Shown here piece by piece: positions 17,071 to 24,667 of a stretch of 29,018 nt of DNA. The notes beneath the pieces were generated by a model. The model saw only the letters and a list, made by a program, of their open reading frames with translations. It made no database searches and was not told where the DNA came from. A program made the position numbers and the translations under genes. How positions within the stretch are numbered: position 1 is the first letter of the stretch; each line of letters begins with the position of its first letter. This stretch comes from Zoogloea sp035335645 (GTDB lineage: Bacteria; Pseudomonadota; Gammaproteobacteria; Burkholderiales; Rhodocyclaceae): positions 1 to 29,018 of the forward strand of contig DAOQMM010000038.1 in NCBI GenBank assembly GCA_035335645.1, written 5' to 3'.

Positions 17071-17096
17071 GCTGAACCACATTACAGCAACGTGAC

Positions 17097-17113
17097 TGCT
17101 CCACAGTGCATCC
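17097..17113. promoter_or_regulatory. Candidate activator-binding site (UAS 2, degenerate)
   Basis: TGCTCCACAGTGCATCC matches 14 of 17 bases with the element at 26820. The left half-site is intact and the right half is degenerate. It lies 43 bases after UAS 1 (about four helical turns), which would place both on the same face of the DNA. Confidence 0.5.
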
Positions 17114-17212
17114 ACCTGAGCAAGTGTTGGGCCAGTTTATTGCACCATCAGAAAAACTGAAAAATCCTCGCCTTTCCAGATCCCCCTCCATCAAACATTC
17201 CCCGGAGGCGAC

Positions 17213-17228
17213 TGGCACGCCCCTTGCT
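17213..17228 (+). promoter_or_regulatory. Sigma-54 (-24/-12) promoter of the cytochrome operon
   Basis: TGGCAC (17213-17218), five bases, TTGCT (17224-17228): a perfect match to the TGGCAC-N5-TTGCW consensus with GG and GC ten bases apart. Predicted transcription starts near 17238, about 65 bases before the GTG start of the cytochrome gene. Confidence 0.88.
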
Positions 17229-17303
17229 GTTGAGGAACGCAGACGCGGAACGCCCCGGCGATCCGCCCGACCGACTCCAACTACACAACCAAAGGTGATC
17301 CAG

Positions 17304-17732
17304 GTGACCGTCCGTAAATCCTCCCTTTTCCGTCTTGCCACCGCCGCTGCCCTCTCCCTCGCTGCCGGCGCCCTCTTCGCCCACGGTGACGTGACGCCCC
17401 AGGCCGTCGATACGTCCACCCTCAAGCCGGTCGGCAAGGAATGGCTCGCCAAAAACCCGTACAGCAAGGACAAGGAAGCCATCCGCATCGGCTCCTCCGC
17501 CTTCAACCAGAACTGCGCCCGCTGCCATGGCCTGGGCGCCGTCTCCGGCGGCATCGCACCGGATCTGCGCTACCTGCCGGAAGGCCAGGAAGGCGACGAG
17601 ATCTTCCTGAACCGCATCCGCCATGGCGCCACCCGCGACGGTCGCGTTTATATGCCCCCGTTTGAAGGTATCCTGTCCCAGGAAGCCATGTGGACCATCC
17701 GCGCCTGGCTGGAGACCGTTCGTGCCGACTGA
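17304..17732 (+). CDS. c-type cytochrome of the PQQ alcohol-oxidation system (PedF/c550-like)
   Basis: A 142-residue periplasmic monohaem cytochrome c, probably the direct electron acceptor of the PQQ dehydrogenase encoded at 24782-26548. A signal peptide (SSLFRLATAAALSLAAGALFAHG, ending near residue 24) is followed by the haem-binding motif CARCH. SGGIAPDLRYLPEG follows, then the axial Met in RVYMPPFEGILSQEAMWTIRAWL. This pattern matches the cytochromes paired with ethanol-type quinoprotein dehydrogenases (PedF, ExaB class). The start is a GTG at 17304 after an AAAGGTGAT ribosome site. The frame is open farther upstream, but that sequence contains the promoter. The stop overlaps the start of the binding-protein gene by 11 bases. 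Transcribed from the sigma-54 promoter upstream. Confidence 0.9.
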   Translation: MTVRKSSLFRLATAAALSLAAGALFAHGDVTPQAVDTSTLKPVGKEWLAKNPYSKDKEAIRIGSSAFNQNCARCHGLGAVSGGIAPDLRYLPEGQEGDEIFLNRIRHGATRDGRVYMPPFEGILSQEAMWTIRAWLETVRAD

Positions 17733-18570
17733 TCGTCGTCAATTCCTCACCGCGGCCGGGGCCTGCCTGCTGGCCGCCGGCCTGCCGGCCCGTGCAGACG
17801 GGCTGGAGGACATCCGCCGCCGCGGTTCCCTGACCGTGGCGGTGTATAACGATTTCGCGCCCTTCTCCAGCAAGGGCAAGGGCATCGACGTGGAGCTCGG
17901 CGAAGCCCTCGGACGCAAGCTCGGTCTTGCCACGCAGGTCATCGGTTACAACGCCGATGAGGACATGGACGACGACCTGCGCAACATGGTCTGGAAAGGC
18001 CATTACCTGGGCGCCCGCCCCTCCGACGTGATGATGCACGTGCCGGTGGATTCCTACCTCCAGGGCAAGAACGACAAGGTCCGCATCTTCGGGCCCTATC
18101 ACCTGGAGACCATCGCCGTGGCGCGGGATCCGGCGCGGGTCGGCGCCTTCCGCGGCTCCGCCGCCAATGCGCTTGAACTCTTCACCCGCGAGAAGATCGC
18201 CGTCGAAGGCCGCAGCCTGTCCGATGCCTTCCTGCTGGGCGTGCTCAATGGCCGCCTGCGGGACAACGTCGTGCATTGCAAGGACATCGCCGAAGCCATC
18301 GAGAAGCTCAAGGCCGGCGAAGTCATCGCTGTCATGGGGCCACGCAGCGAGATCGAAGTGGCCCTCGGAAAGGGCACCCGTTTCATCGTGGACATCGTCC
18401 AGATGCCGGAACTCAAGATCAACAACTGGCCCCTGGGCATGGCCGTCAAGGCCGATGAAGCCCCCCTCGCCGACGCCCTGGCCGGCGCCCTCAAGGCACT
18501 CGAACAGGACGGTACGGTGGCGGAGATCTTTGCCCGTCACGGGGTGACCTACCTCAAACCCACCGTCTGA
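17722..18570 (+). CDS. Quinoprotein-associated periplasmic solute-binding protein (XoxJ/PedG-like)
   Basis: A 282-residue protein with a twin-arginine signal (TDRRQFLTAAGACLLAAGLPARA), so probably exported folded. The mature part is a family-3-like solute-binding fold: DIRRRGSLTVAVYNDFAPFS at the start, GIDVELGEALGRKLG, and the C-terminal ALKALEQDGTVAEIFARHGV. Members of this family sit next to PQQ alcohol dehydrogenases (XoxJ, PedG, 'quinoprotein dehydrogenase-associated substrate-binding protein') without transporter subunits. They are thought to help maturation or activation of the dehydrogenase rather than uptake. The GTG start at 17722 overlaps the cytochrome gene, implying translational coupling. 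No ABC permease or ATPase follows, consistent with that view. Confidence 0.85.
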   Translation: MPTDRRQFLTAAGACLLAAGLPARADGLEDIRRRGSLTVAVYNDFAPFSSKGKGIDVELGEALGRKLGLATQVIGYNADEDMDDDLRNMVWKGHYLGARPSDVMMHVPVDSYLQGKNDKVRIFGPYHLETIAVARDPARVGAFRGSAANALELFTREKIAVEGRSLSDAFLLGVLNGRLRDNVVHCKDIAEAIEKLKAGEVIAVMGPRSEIEVALGKGTRFIVDIVQMPELKINNWPLGMAVKADEAPLADALAGALKALEQDGTVAEIFARHGVTYLKPTV

Positions 18571-18577
18571 CACACCC

Positions 18578-19519
18578 ATGCGCCTCACGCTTTCCGGCCG
18601 GCTCCTGCTGGCCTGCACGGCCTTTCCCGGGCTCGTGCTGGCCGCGCCTTTTGCCTACGTCCCCAACGAAAAGTCGGCCACCGTCTCGGTGATCGACACG
18701 GCCACCGACAGCGTGGTGGATACCCTGCCCGGCGGCAAACGCCCACGCGGCATCGCCACAGATGGGCAGCGGCTCTACATCAGCGAGGCGCCTTCATCGA
18801 GCCTGGTGGTGGTCGATCTGGCACGGCGTCAACTTCTGCGCAGCATCCGCCTGGGTGAATCGCCCGAAGGGGTCAGCGTGTCGACGGACGGTCGTCTGAT
18901 CGCCGCGGCGGTCGAGGAATCCAACAGCGTCTCCCTGATCCAGGCCGCCACCGGCAAGGTCCTGGCCGACATCAAGGTCCAGGGCAAGAATCCGGAACAC
19001 GCGGTGTTCAGTCCGGACGGCCAGTGGCTCCTGGTCAGCGCCGAAGAAGCGGAGCAGGTAGACCTGATCGACGTGGCCGCGCGCAAGCAGGTGGCGAGCA
19101 TCGCCGTCGGCCGCCGCCCGCGGGGCATCGGCTTTCTGCCCGACAGCCGCCGCGCCTATGTGGCGTGCGAACTGGACAGCACCGTATATGCGCTCGACGT
19201 GACGACGCGTCAGGCAACCGCCACCATCAAGACGGGCACCTTCTCCAACGGAATCGCCGTGGCGCCCGACGGCAGCCGGGTGTATGTGTCCAACGGCAAG
19301 GACGGCACGGTCAGCGCGATCCGTACGGCCGACAATCAGGTTGAAGCCACGATTCCGGTCGGCAAACGGCCCTGGAACATGGCCCTCACGCCCGACGGGC
19401 GCAAGCTCTACGTGGCCAACGGCAAGTCCAACAGCGTATCGGTCATTGATACGACCCGCCTCGAAAACATCGGAGACGTCCCCGTCGGTGAACTGCCCTG
19501 GGGTGTCGTCATTCGCTGA
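18578..19519 (+). CDS. PQQ-associated YVTN-type beta-propeller protein
   Basis: A 313-residue exported protein made of about seven beta-propeller repeats. The signal peptide (MRLTLSGRLLLACTAFPGLVLA) ends near residue 22. Repeats of the form AYVPNEKSATVSVIDTATDSVV, LYISEAPSSSLVVVDLARRQLL and LYVANGKSNSVSVIDTTRLENI recur at about 42-residue intervals. This is the pattern of the 'PQQ-dependent catabolism-associated beta-propeller protein' family found with quinoprotein alcohol dehydrogenases. The function is unknown. The gene follows the binding protein after 7 bases and completes the cytochrome/binding-protein/propeller operon driven by the sigma-54 promoter at 17213. Confidence 0.87.
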   Translation: MRLTLSGRLLLACTAFPGLVLAAPFAYVPNEKSATVSVIDTATDSVVDTLPGGKRPRGIATDGQRLYISEAPSSSLVVVDLARRQLLRSIRLGESPEGVSVSTDGRLIAAAVEESNSVSLIQAATGKVLADIKVQGKNPEHAVFSPDGQWLLVSAEEAEQVDLIDVAARKQVASIAVGRRPRGIGFLPDSRRAYVACELDSTVYALDVTTRQATATIKTGTFSNGIAVAPDGSRVYVSNGKDGTVSAIRTADNQVEATIPVGKRPWNMALTPDGRKLYVANGKSNSVSVIDTTRLENIGDVPVGELPWGVVIR

Positions 19520-19590
19520 AACGAGGCTGGAAGCTCAGGCGAAAGCGCCCCGACTTCCCGCCGGTCGATTGCATGACGTAGCGTCAACTT

Positions 19591-19623
19591 GATACACCTG
19601 CTCCAGATTGGAGCAGGTGTATC
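19591..19623. terminator. Perfect 14-base-stem hairpin between convergent genes
   Basis: GATACACCTGCTCC (19591-19604) and GGAGCAGGTGTATC (19610-19623) are exactly complementary around a 5-base loop, AGATT. It lies between the propeller gene and the convergent cytochrome gene, so a bidirectional terminator is the simplest reading, although neither side carries a T-run. The centre, TGCTCC-N5-GGAGCA, has the same architecture as the candidate activator sites at 17054 and 26820, so a binding-site role is the alternative. Confidence 0.6.
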
Positions 19624-19682
19624 GCCCGGCCGCTACACACCATCCAGGAACGCACGCCCAGAGTGCCGCCGGACGTTCTGGA

Positions 19683-19997
19683 TCACAGCTTCAGGATCCA
19701 CTCGATGGCCGCCTTCAGGTCGGCATCGCTGATCTTGTCCGGGCCGTGCGGCGGCATCGGAATCTGCCCCCAGTTGCCGGAACCCCCATTGCGCACCTTG
19801 GCGATCAACGCTGCCTCCGCATCCTTCTGACCCTTGTACTTGGCTGCCACGTCCTTGTAGGCCGGGCCGACCCGCTTTTCCTCAACCGAGTGACAGGCCA
19901 CACAGCGGGCCTTCTTGATGATCGCTTCCGATGCGAGCGCGGGTGAGACGACCGCACACCCCAGAGCGATGGCACAGACGGTCTGGACAAATTTCAT
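19683..19997 (-). CDS. Small c-type cytochrome (c551/c552-like)
   Basis: A 104-residue periplasmic monohaem cytochrome. The signal peptide (MKFVQTVCAIALGCAVVSPALA) ends near residue 22. The haem motif CVACH is followed by VEEKRVGPAYKDVAAKYKG and the axial Met in GQIPMPPHG, the layout of class I c551/c552 electron carriers. The ATG at 19997 has an AAGGAGG ribosome site; upstream in-frame sequence contains a strong hairpin and is not coding. It is transcribed opposite to the propeller operon. It could move electrons from the quinoprotein system to a terminal oxidase, but such cytochromes serve many pathways. Confidence 0.88.
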   Translation of the reverse strand: MKFVQTVCAIALGCAVVSPALASEAIIKKARCVACHSVEEKRVGPAYKDVAAKYKGQKDAEAALIAKVRNGGSGNWGQIPMPPHGPDKISDADLKAAIEWILKL

Positions 19998-20429
19998 GAA
20001 ACGCCTCCTTCTTCGAGTGGTTTGACTGGGCAAGTCCGGTCTTTCCGGCAGGAAAAAATGGGGCGGCCCATGGCCGCCCGAAAAACCGCCTTGCCTCCTG
20101 ATTTCAGCAAAAACCATGCATGCCACCCGCCGTTCAATCAAAAATCAAATTTCCCTTTTGTTTCATAAGCTTGACGAATCGCCTCGAAAGCCCCTCGCGT
20201 CCGGTTGCTGAATTCCTGTTCAGCCGCTGCACACCTGCTCCATCCCGCAACGCCAAGAAACTCACCACCGGAACACTGTGCACCCGCCCCAGTACCCGCC
20301 TCGGCCGCAAAGCCGCCGCAGCGCTCCATAAAATTGAATGAAATCAGTCACTCCAGCACACCTGCCCGATGGGTTTGGGGGGGACATGCGGCCCTGCATG
20401 ACAGGCATGCTTCCTGCTGTCATGGGAGC
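19998..20429. other. Intergenic region with an AT-rich pocket, between cytochrome and second activator
   Basis: About 430 bases without a credible gene; open frames extending the activator upstream lack a family pattern. It holds a hairpin terminator for the minus strand (20053-20079) and an AT-rich stretch at 20131-20175, which probably carries promoter sequence. A TGCTCC half-site lies at 20236-20241. I found no clear sigma-54 or sigma-70 promoter for either flanking gene. Confidence 0.5.
20053..20079 (-). terminator. Minus-strand intrinsic terminator upstream of the cytochrome gene
   Basis: GGGCGGCC (20061-20068) and GGCCGCCC (20072-20079) form an 8-base stem with a 3-base loop. On the minus strand the stem is followed after two bases by six T (20058-20053). 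The position, about 56 bases before the ATG of the minus-strand cytochrome, suggests leader attenuation or the end of a small RNA rather than the end of a gene. Confidence 0.6.
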
Positions 20430-22295
20430 GTGAGCCCGATCGACCAGCACCTTATCAATCTCCCCGTGGATACCATCCGGCGCTCCTGGGAACGCTGTGC
20501 GACCCGGGGCCTGCGCGCGGATGAACGTCTACCGGACGACCCCAACGCGCGCGTGCGCCTGTCGGACCGGCTGGAGGCCAACGCCCGTCTGGTGGCGTAC
20601 GCCCAGCCCATCATGGAGCACCTCCACCAGCAGATCGCGCGCTCCTCATCCACCATCCTGCTGGCCGACGATTCCGGCGTGATCCTGCGCTCGGTGGGCG
20701 ATTCGGACTTTCTCGAACGGGCCGCCCGGGTGGCCCTCAAGCCTGGCCACTGCTGGTCCGAGCACGTCATGGGCACCAACGCCATCGGCACGGCACTCAC
20801 GGAACAACGCCCGGTCGCCGTGATCGGCGAGGAACACTTTCTGGACCGCAACAAGTTCCTCACCTGCATCGCCGCACCGATCCACGCCCCCACCGGCGGC
20901 GTGCTGGGCATCCTGGACATCTCGTGCAGCGCCCGGCTCACCCAGGTGCACGCCCTGGCCCTGCTCCAGACCACCACCGAGATCATCGAGAACCGCCTCA
21001 TCGAGACCCTGGACGACGCGTCGGTGGTGCTGCGCTTCCATCATCAGCCCGAAGCGCTCGCGTCGCCGCTGGAGGGACTGGCCGTCTTCAACGAAAGTGG
21101 CGGCATGCTGGCCTGCAACCGGCGCGCTGAACGCCTGCTGGGCTTGCCCGACACACGCCACAGCCAGTCCGCCTTCAACGACATCTTCGAGACCCGCTGG
21201 AACGTGCTGCTCGACCACGCCCTGCGCAGCAGCTTCCGGCCCACCAAGCTGCGCTGCAACCGTGGCCGCGAGTTTGCCGCCACGGTGCTCGTGAGCAACC
21301 TGCGGCGCGTCCGCCCGGCCGGCGCCGTACGCGATCCGCGCGTCCTGCCGCGCCCGCGACCGCGCCTGACGCTGGAAGACATGGACCTGGGTGACAAGGC
21401 CGTGGGTACGGCCATCCGCCGCGCCCGGCGCATTCTGGGCCTGGACATCCCGCTGCTGATCCAGGGCGAGACCGGCACCGGCAAGGAAGTCTTTGCCCAG
21501 GCCTTCCACAACAGCGGCCCGCGCCGTGACGGCCCCTTCGTGGCCATCAACTGCGCCGCCATCCCGGGCAACCTGATCGAGGCAGAGCTCTTCGGTTACA
21601 CCGCCGGCGCCTACACTGGCGCCCGTGGCGAAGGCGCCCGCGGCAAACTGCGGGAAGCCCACGGCGGCACCCTCTTCCTCGACGAAATCGGCGACATGCC
21701 CCTCAAACTCCAGGCTGTGCTGCTACGGGTTCTGGAAACCCGTCGCGTCACCCCGCTGGGCGGCGGCCCGGAAGAGGAGATCGACCTGTCGCTGGTGTGT
21801 GCCAGCCACCGCTCCCTCAAGGCCTTGTGCGAAGTAGGCGAGTTCCGTTCAGACCTGTACTTCCGCCTGTCGGCCATGAGCCTGGCGCTCCCGCCGCTGC
21901 GGGAGCGCTCGGATCTGGAAGGCATGGCACGACGCATCCTGCAGGAGGAATCGCCGGACCGCCCGATCCGCCTCGCCACCTCCACCCTCGACCTGATCCG
22001 CCGCCATCCGTGGCCGGGGAACATCCGTCAGCTCAAGAACGCCCTCCGCCTCGGGGTTGCCATGCTGGGGGACGACGAGGAAACCCTGGGTCCCGACCAC
22101 CTGCCCCAGGACCTCCTTGACGGCGACGACACCGTCCACCCCGTGCCGGCCGCCAAAAGCCTGCGCGCTGCTGAAGTCCGCCTGGTGGAAGATACGGTCC
22201 AGCGCCACAACGGCAACATCTCGGCCGCCGCCCGTGAGCTGGGCATCACCCGCACCACCCTCTACCGCAAGCTGCGCCAGACGAGCGACGACTGA
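20430..22295 (+). CDS. AcoR-type sigma-54-dependent activator (second copy, intact)
   Basis: An enhancer-binding activator of about 621 residues, paralogous to the split activator at 14857-16923. N-terminal IRRSWERCATRGL is followed by a GAF-like sensor region (AYAQPIMEHLHQQIARSSSTILLADDSG). The AAA+ domain has Walker A GETGTGKE near residue 347, contact loop GAYTGA near 393 (Tyr replaces the usual Phe) and Walker B GGTLFLDEIGDMP. A Fis-type helix-turn-helix GNISAAARELGITRTTLYRKL ends the protein. The start is uncertain. I chose the GTG at 20430 because it precedes the aligned N-terminus, but the nearest GGGAG is too close, and another GTG at 20466 is possible. It probably drives the sigma-54 promoters of this locus in response to a small molecule sensed by the GAF region. 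Confidence 0.9.
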   Translation: MSPIDQHLINLPVDTIRRSWERCATRGLRADERLPDDPNARVRLSDRLEANARLVAYAQPIMEHLHQQIARSSSTILLADDSGVILRSVGDSDFLERAARVALKPGHCWSEHVMGTNAIGTALTEQRPVAVIGEEHFLDRNKFLTCIAAPIHAPTGGVLGILDISCSARLTQVHALALLQTTTEIIENRLIETLDDASVVLRFHHQPEALASPLEGLAVFNESGGMLACNRRAERLLGLPDTRHSQSAFNDIFETRWNVLLDHALRSSFRPTKLRCNRGREFAATVLVSNLRRVRPAGAVRDPRVLPRPRPRLTLEDMDLGDKAVGTAIRRARRILGLDIPLLIQGETGTGKEVFAQAFHNSGPRRDGPFVAINCAAIPGNLIEAELFGYTAGAYTGARGEGARGKLREAHGGTLFLDEIGDMPLKLQAVLLRVLETRRVTPLGGGPEEEIDLSLVCASHRSLKALCEVGEFRSDLYFRLSAMSLALPPLRERSDLEGMARRILQEESPDRPIRLATSTLDLIRRHPWPGNIRQLKNALRLGVAMLGDDEETLGPDHLPQDLLDGDDTVHPVPAAKSLRAAEVRLVEDTVQRHNGNISAAARELGITRTTLYRKLRQTSDD

Positions 22296-22356
22296 ACCCG
22301 ACCCCGGGCGTACGTCGTGCGATACTGGGCGCCTCCGTGTGCCGTCCAGCCTGCCC

Positions 22357-22761
22357 GTGAAGATCCGTCCGACCTCCCGTCCGCGCCGCCCCACCCTGGC
22401 GGCCCTGTGTCTGGCGCCCCTGTGCGCCCTCGCCCTGAATGCCTGCTCCGGCAGAAGCGATCTGCCCGAACGCCTGCGACAGGAGTTCCGTCCCGGCCTG
22501 TCCATCGCGGAGGCCCGCGAAAAGCTCACCGCCCATGGCACGACCTATTCGATCCGCAACACCATGGAATGCGAAGGCCTGGTGCGCAACTCACCGATTG
22601 CCGCCCTGCAGCCGCCCCAGGGGGGACTGTGCATCTTCGGCAAGATCCCGGTTTCCAAGTCCTGGTTTGGCGTTCGCTCCGACGTGATCCTGCAGCTCGT
22701 GTTCAGCGGCGATGGGGTTCTGCAGGACGGCAACTTTGAAGAAGTCACCAGCGCCCAGTAG
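22357..22761 (+). CDS. Small putative lipoprotein, unknown function
   Basis: A 134-residue protein with a basic N-terminus (KIRPTSRPRRP), a hydrophobic segment and a lipobox, LALNAC, whose Cys at about residue 30 would be acylated. The mature part begins SGRSDLPERLRQEFRPGLSIAEAREKLTAHG. It contains two Cys (MECEGLV and GGLCIFG) that could form a disulphide. The GLSIAEAREKL stretch loosely recalls BamE-like modules but not enough for assignment. The start is ambiguous: GTG at 22357 or GTG at 22339 (six residues longer). It follows the second activator by about 60 bases on the same strand. No function is recognised. Confidence 0.65.
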   Translation: MKIRPTSRPRRPTLAALCLAPLCALALNACSGRSDLPERLRQEFRPGLSIAEAREKLTAHGTTYSIRNTMECEGLVRNSPIAALQPPQGGLCIFGKIPVSKSWFGVRSDVILQLVFSGDGVLQDGNFEEVTSAQ

Positions 22762-22812
22762 GCGGCAGGCCGTGCGCGCCAGCCTGGATGAGGGAGATCA
22801 CCGTCGCCCAGC

Positions 22813-22846
22813 AAAAAGCCCCGGCAGGGGGGCTGACCGGGGCTTT
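22813..22846. terminator. Bidirectional intrinsic terminator
   Basis: AAAGCCCCGG (22815-22824) pairs with CCGGGGCTTT (22837-22846). On the minus strand it is followed by five T and would terminate the cytochrome gene that ends at 22888. On the plus strand CTTTCATT follows, so it may also end the lipoprotein transcript. Confidence 0.85.
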
Positions 22847-22887
22847 CATTCCTTGTTCGGCAGGGCTTCACCCTGCCGCTCCTGCGC

Positions 22888-23268
22888 TTACTTCGGCGAC
22901 AGGGTCAGGATCCACTTCACCAGCTTCTTGGCGTCGGCTTCCTTGATGGCCACCTTGTTGGGGGGCATCGCCAGACCGCTCACCTGGTCCTTCCAGTGGC
23001 TGCCGTAGGGGTTGGAGCCTTCCAGCACCACACGGGTCAGGAACGCGTCCGCACCCGGCTTGCCCTTGTAATGCTTGGCCACGTCCTGCCAGGCCGGGCC
23101 GATGGGCGCCATGCCGTTCGGTCCGGGCGTGCCCGACTCGATGGCGTGGCAGGTCAGGCAGCCGCTCTTGGTGGCGAGGGCCTTCATTTCATCATCCGCT
23201 GCGGCCGACGCGGTCGTGGCAACCGCGGCCAGACCGGCCAGCAGCGCGGCTTTGCATAAGGCGTTCAT
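22888..23268 (-). CDS. Small c-type cytochrome (class I, c551-like)
   Basis: A 126-residue periplasmic monohaem cytochrome. The signal peptide (MNALCKAALLAGLAAVATTASA) ends near residue 22. The haem motif CLTCH follows in ATKSGCLTCHAIESG, then APIGPAWQDVAKHYKG and the axial Met in VSGLAMPPN. It resembles the cytochrome at 19683-19997 in fold but has an insertion (GTPGPNGMAP) after the haem site. The ATG at 23268 has an AAGGAGAAA ribosome site; 26 further in-frame residues upstream are not supported. It lies 46 bases after the sensor kinase on the same strand and probably shares its sigma-54-driven transcript. Confidence 0.88.
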   Translation of the reverse strand: MNALCKAALLAGLAAVATTASAAADDEMKALATKSGCLTCHAIESGTPGPNGMAPIGPAWQDVAKHYKGKPGADAFLTRVVLEGSNPYGSHWKDQVSGLAMPPNKVAIKEADAKKLVKWILTLSPK

Positions 23269-23314
23269 GGTGTTTCTCCTTGGTAAAAAAGGGTTTGCTC
23301 GCTGAAACAGGGAC

Positions 23315-24631
23315 TCACACGGCAGGCACAGGCACCCTGTCGCCACCGTGGAGCGGAAGACTCAATCGCACCGACAGGCCGCCGTCCGGCCCATCTGACA
23401 GCCACACCCGGCCGCCGGCCATCTCGGCCCGCTCGCGCATGCCCAGCAGGCCGCCGCGGCCCCGGGCAGCGACATCCGTAGCCCGACCGCCGCCATTGTC
23501 ACTGACCACCAGGTCGATCGCGTCCGCATCGGCCCGCAACGACAAGGTCACACGATCTGCGAGACTGTGGCGCAGCGCGTTGGTCAGTGCTTCCTGCAGG
23601 GTCCGATAGAGCGCCAGCCCGGCGGACGGCGGCAAGGCGGGCAGACGCGCCGGCAGGTCCGCCTCAATAGCGACCTCCGGCGCCCGGTGCTGCCAGGTGC
23701 GCACCAGGCCGTCCAGAGCCGCGGCCACCTGCGCCCCATCGTCCAGGCCGCGGGGGCGCAGGCGCGCCAGCACAGTGCCCACCAGCTTCACCAGTCGTCC
23801 GGATTCGGTGCGGATGTCGCGGGCGCAGGCGCTCAGGCGCACGGCGTCCGCCCGGCCGGCGTGGCGTTCGATGAAGGCCGCGCGCACGCCCATCGCAGTC
23901 AGCGCCTGACCGACTTCGTCGTGCAGTTCCCGCGCCAGCTCGCGGCGTTCGGCTTCCTGAAGTTCCACCAGACGGCGAGCCAGCGTCTGCCGGTCGGCGC
24001 GCTCGCGGGCCAGATCGCCGGCAAGGCGCTCGATGGCCACCCCGATACGCGAGAACTCGCGTAGTTCGAACTCCGGCAGCCGCACCGGCCCCGTGTCGCG
24101 GGCAATGCGGGCGAGTCCCGCCTCCAGCTCGCGTACCGGTTTGAGGGCCCGATGGGCGGCCAGCCACGCAACAACCGCCATCGCCACGGAAAAGACCAGC
24201 AGGGTGAGCATCAGCCCGGCGCCGTCCCACAGGATCTCGCGAATCTCCGCGTGCGCATCGGCGCGCACCACCAGCACGCCATCCGCCAGGGGAATGCGCT
24301 GTTCAGGCACGGTCCGTTCGCCCAGCAGGGCGGCCGCCAGCAGGTCCATCGGCCCCGCAGGCGCGTCCGACACGGAGTGTTCCAGATTGGAGCGCTCTAT
24401 CTGCAGACGGACGTGGCGCAGGGGCTCCGCGCCCAGCAGGCGCTCCAGCTCGTCCACGCGCATGCCGGGCGCAGCACTTGCCGCGCGGATCGCATCCACC
24501 AGGCGGGCCGACGCGGCCATTTCCTGCGTCGCGTCCCGCTGCAGGGCCCCGCCGATCCACGCGGCGGCTGCCGTCAGCAAGGCCAGGGCAAAGCCCAGCA
24601 CGGTGCCGAACAGCTTCCAGCGCAGATCCAT
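23315..24631 (-). CDS. NarL-type sensor histidine kinase, without adjacent response regulator
   Basis: A 438-residue membrane sensor kinase. Two membrane segments (about residues 7-28 and 137-159) enclose a periplasmic region of about 105 residues with no recognised fold. A HAMP-like linker follows (AHRALKPVRELEAGLARIA). The HisKA_3 box ELARELHDEVGQ carries the phosphorylated His near residue 237, then the N box LQEALTNALRHS and the ATP-binding loop VSDNGGGRA with GGLLGMRERAEMAGG. I chose ATG 24631 (MDLRWKLFG). It has a GGGGG-type ribosome site, and the sigma-54 promoter predicts transcription starting near 24658, leaving no leader for the in-frame ATG at 24655. Kinases of this class (PedS/ExaD-like) control quinoprotein genes through a LuxR-type regulator, which is absent here. 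Confidence 0.87.
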   Translation of the reverse strand: MDLRWKLFGTVLGFALALLTAAAAWIGGALQRDATQEMAASARLVDAIRAASAAPGMRVDELERLLGAEPLRHVRLQIERSNLEHSVSDAPAGPMDLLAAALLGERTVPEQRIPLADGVLVVRADAHAEIREILWDGAGLMLTLLVFSVAMAVVAWLAAHRALKPVRELEAGLARIARDTGPVRLPEFELREFSRIGVAIERLAGDLARERADRQTLARRLVELQEAERRELARELHDEVGQALTAMGVRAAFIERHAGRADAVRLSACARDIRTESGRLVKLVGTVLARLRPRGLDDGAQVAAALDGLVRTWQHRAPEVAIEADLPARLPALPPSAGLALYRTLQEALTNALRHSLADRVTLSLRADADAIDLVVSDNGGGRATDVAARGRGGLLGMRERAEMAGGRVWLSDGPDGGLSVRLSLPLHGGDRVPVPAV

Positions 24632-24667
24632 CGACGGAACCCCCGAAATTTTCATGATCAATTCAAT

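Larger units (their letters stand above)
16924..17303. promoter_or_regulatory. Regulatory region between activator and cytochrome operon
   Basis: A 380-base gap with no gene. It contains, for the plus strand, two copies of the TGCTCC-N5 element (17054 and 17097), a perfect sigma-54 promoter (17213-17228) and the leader of the cytochrome gene. For the minus strand it holds the ribosome site of the activator. The segment is poorer in GC than the coding flanks (for example around 17130-17200), as expected of a control region. Confidence 0.75.

Noticed and set aside
17722..18570. The solute-binding protein as part of an ABC importer
   Set aside because: No permease or ATPase follows, and the gene is fused by overlap to a quinoprotein cytochrome gene, as in XoxJ/PedG loci.
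20236..20252. TGCTCC-ATCCC-GCAACG upstream of the second activator as an autoregulatory site
   Set aside because: Only the left half-site fits and no sigma-54 promoter is visible nearby.
20398..20418. An AGGCAT-N5-CTGCT stretch as a sigma-54 promoter for the second activator
   Set aside because: It keeps the GG and GC but deviates elsewhere from consensus and lies too close to the start codon; the four accepted sites are perfect.
24376..24396. A TCCAGATTGGAGC match to the palindrome at 19591
   Set aside because: Only 13 bases shared, inside the kinase coding sequence; a match of this length is expected by chance in a window of this size.
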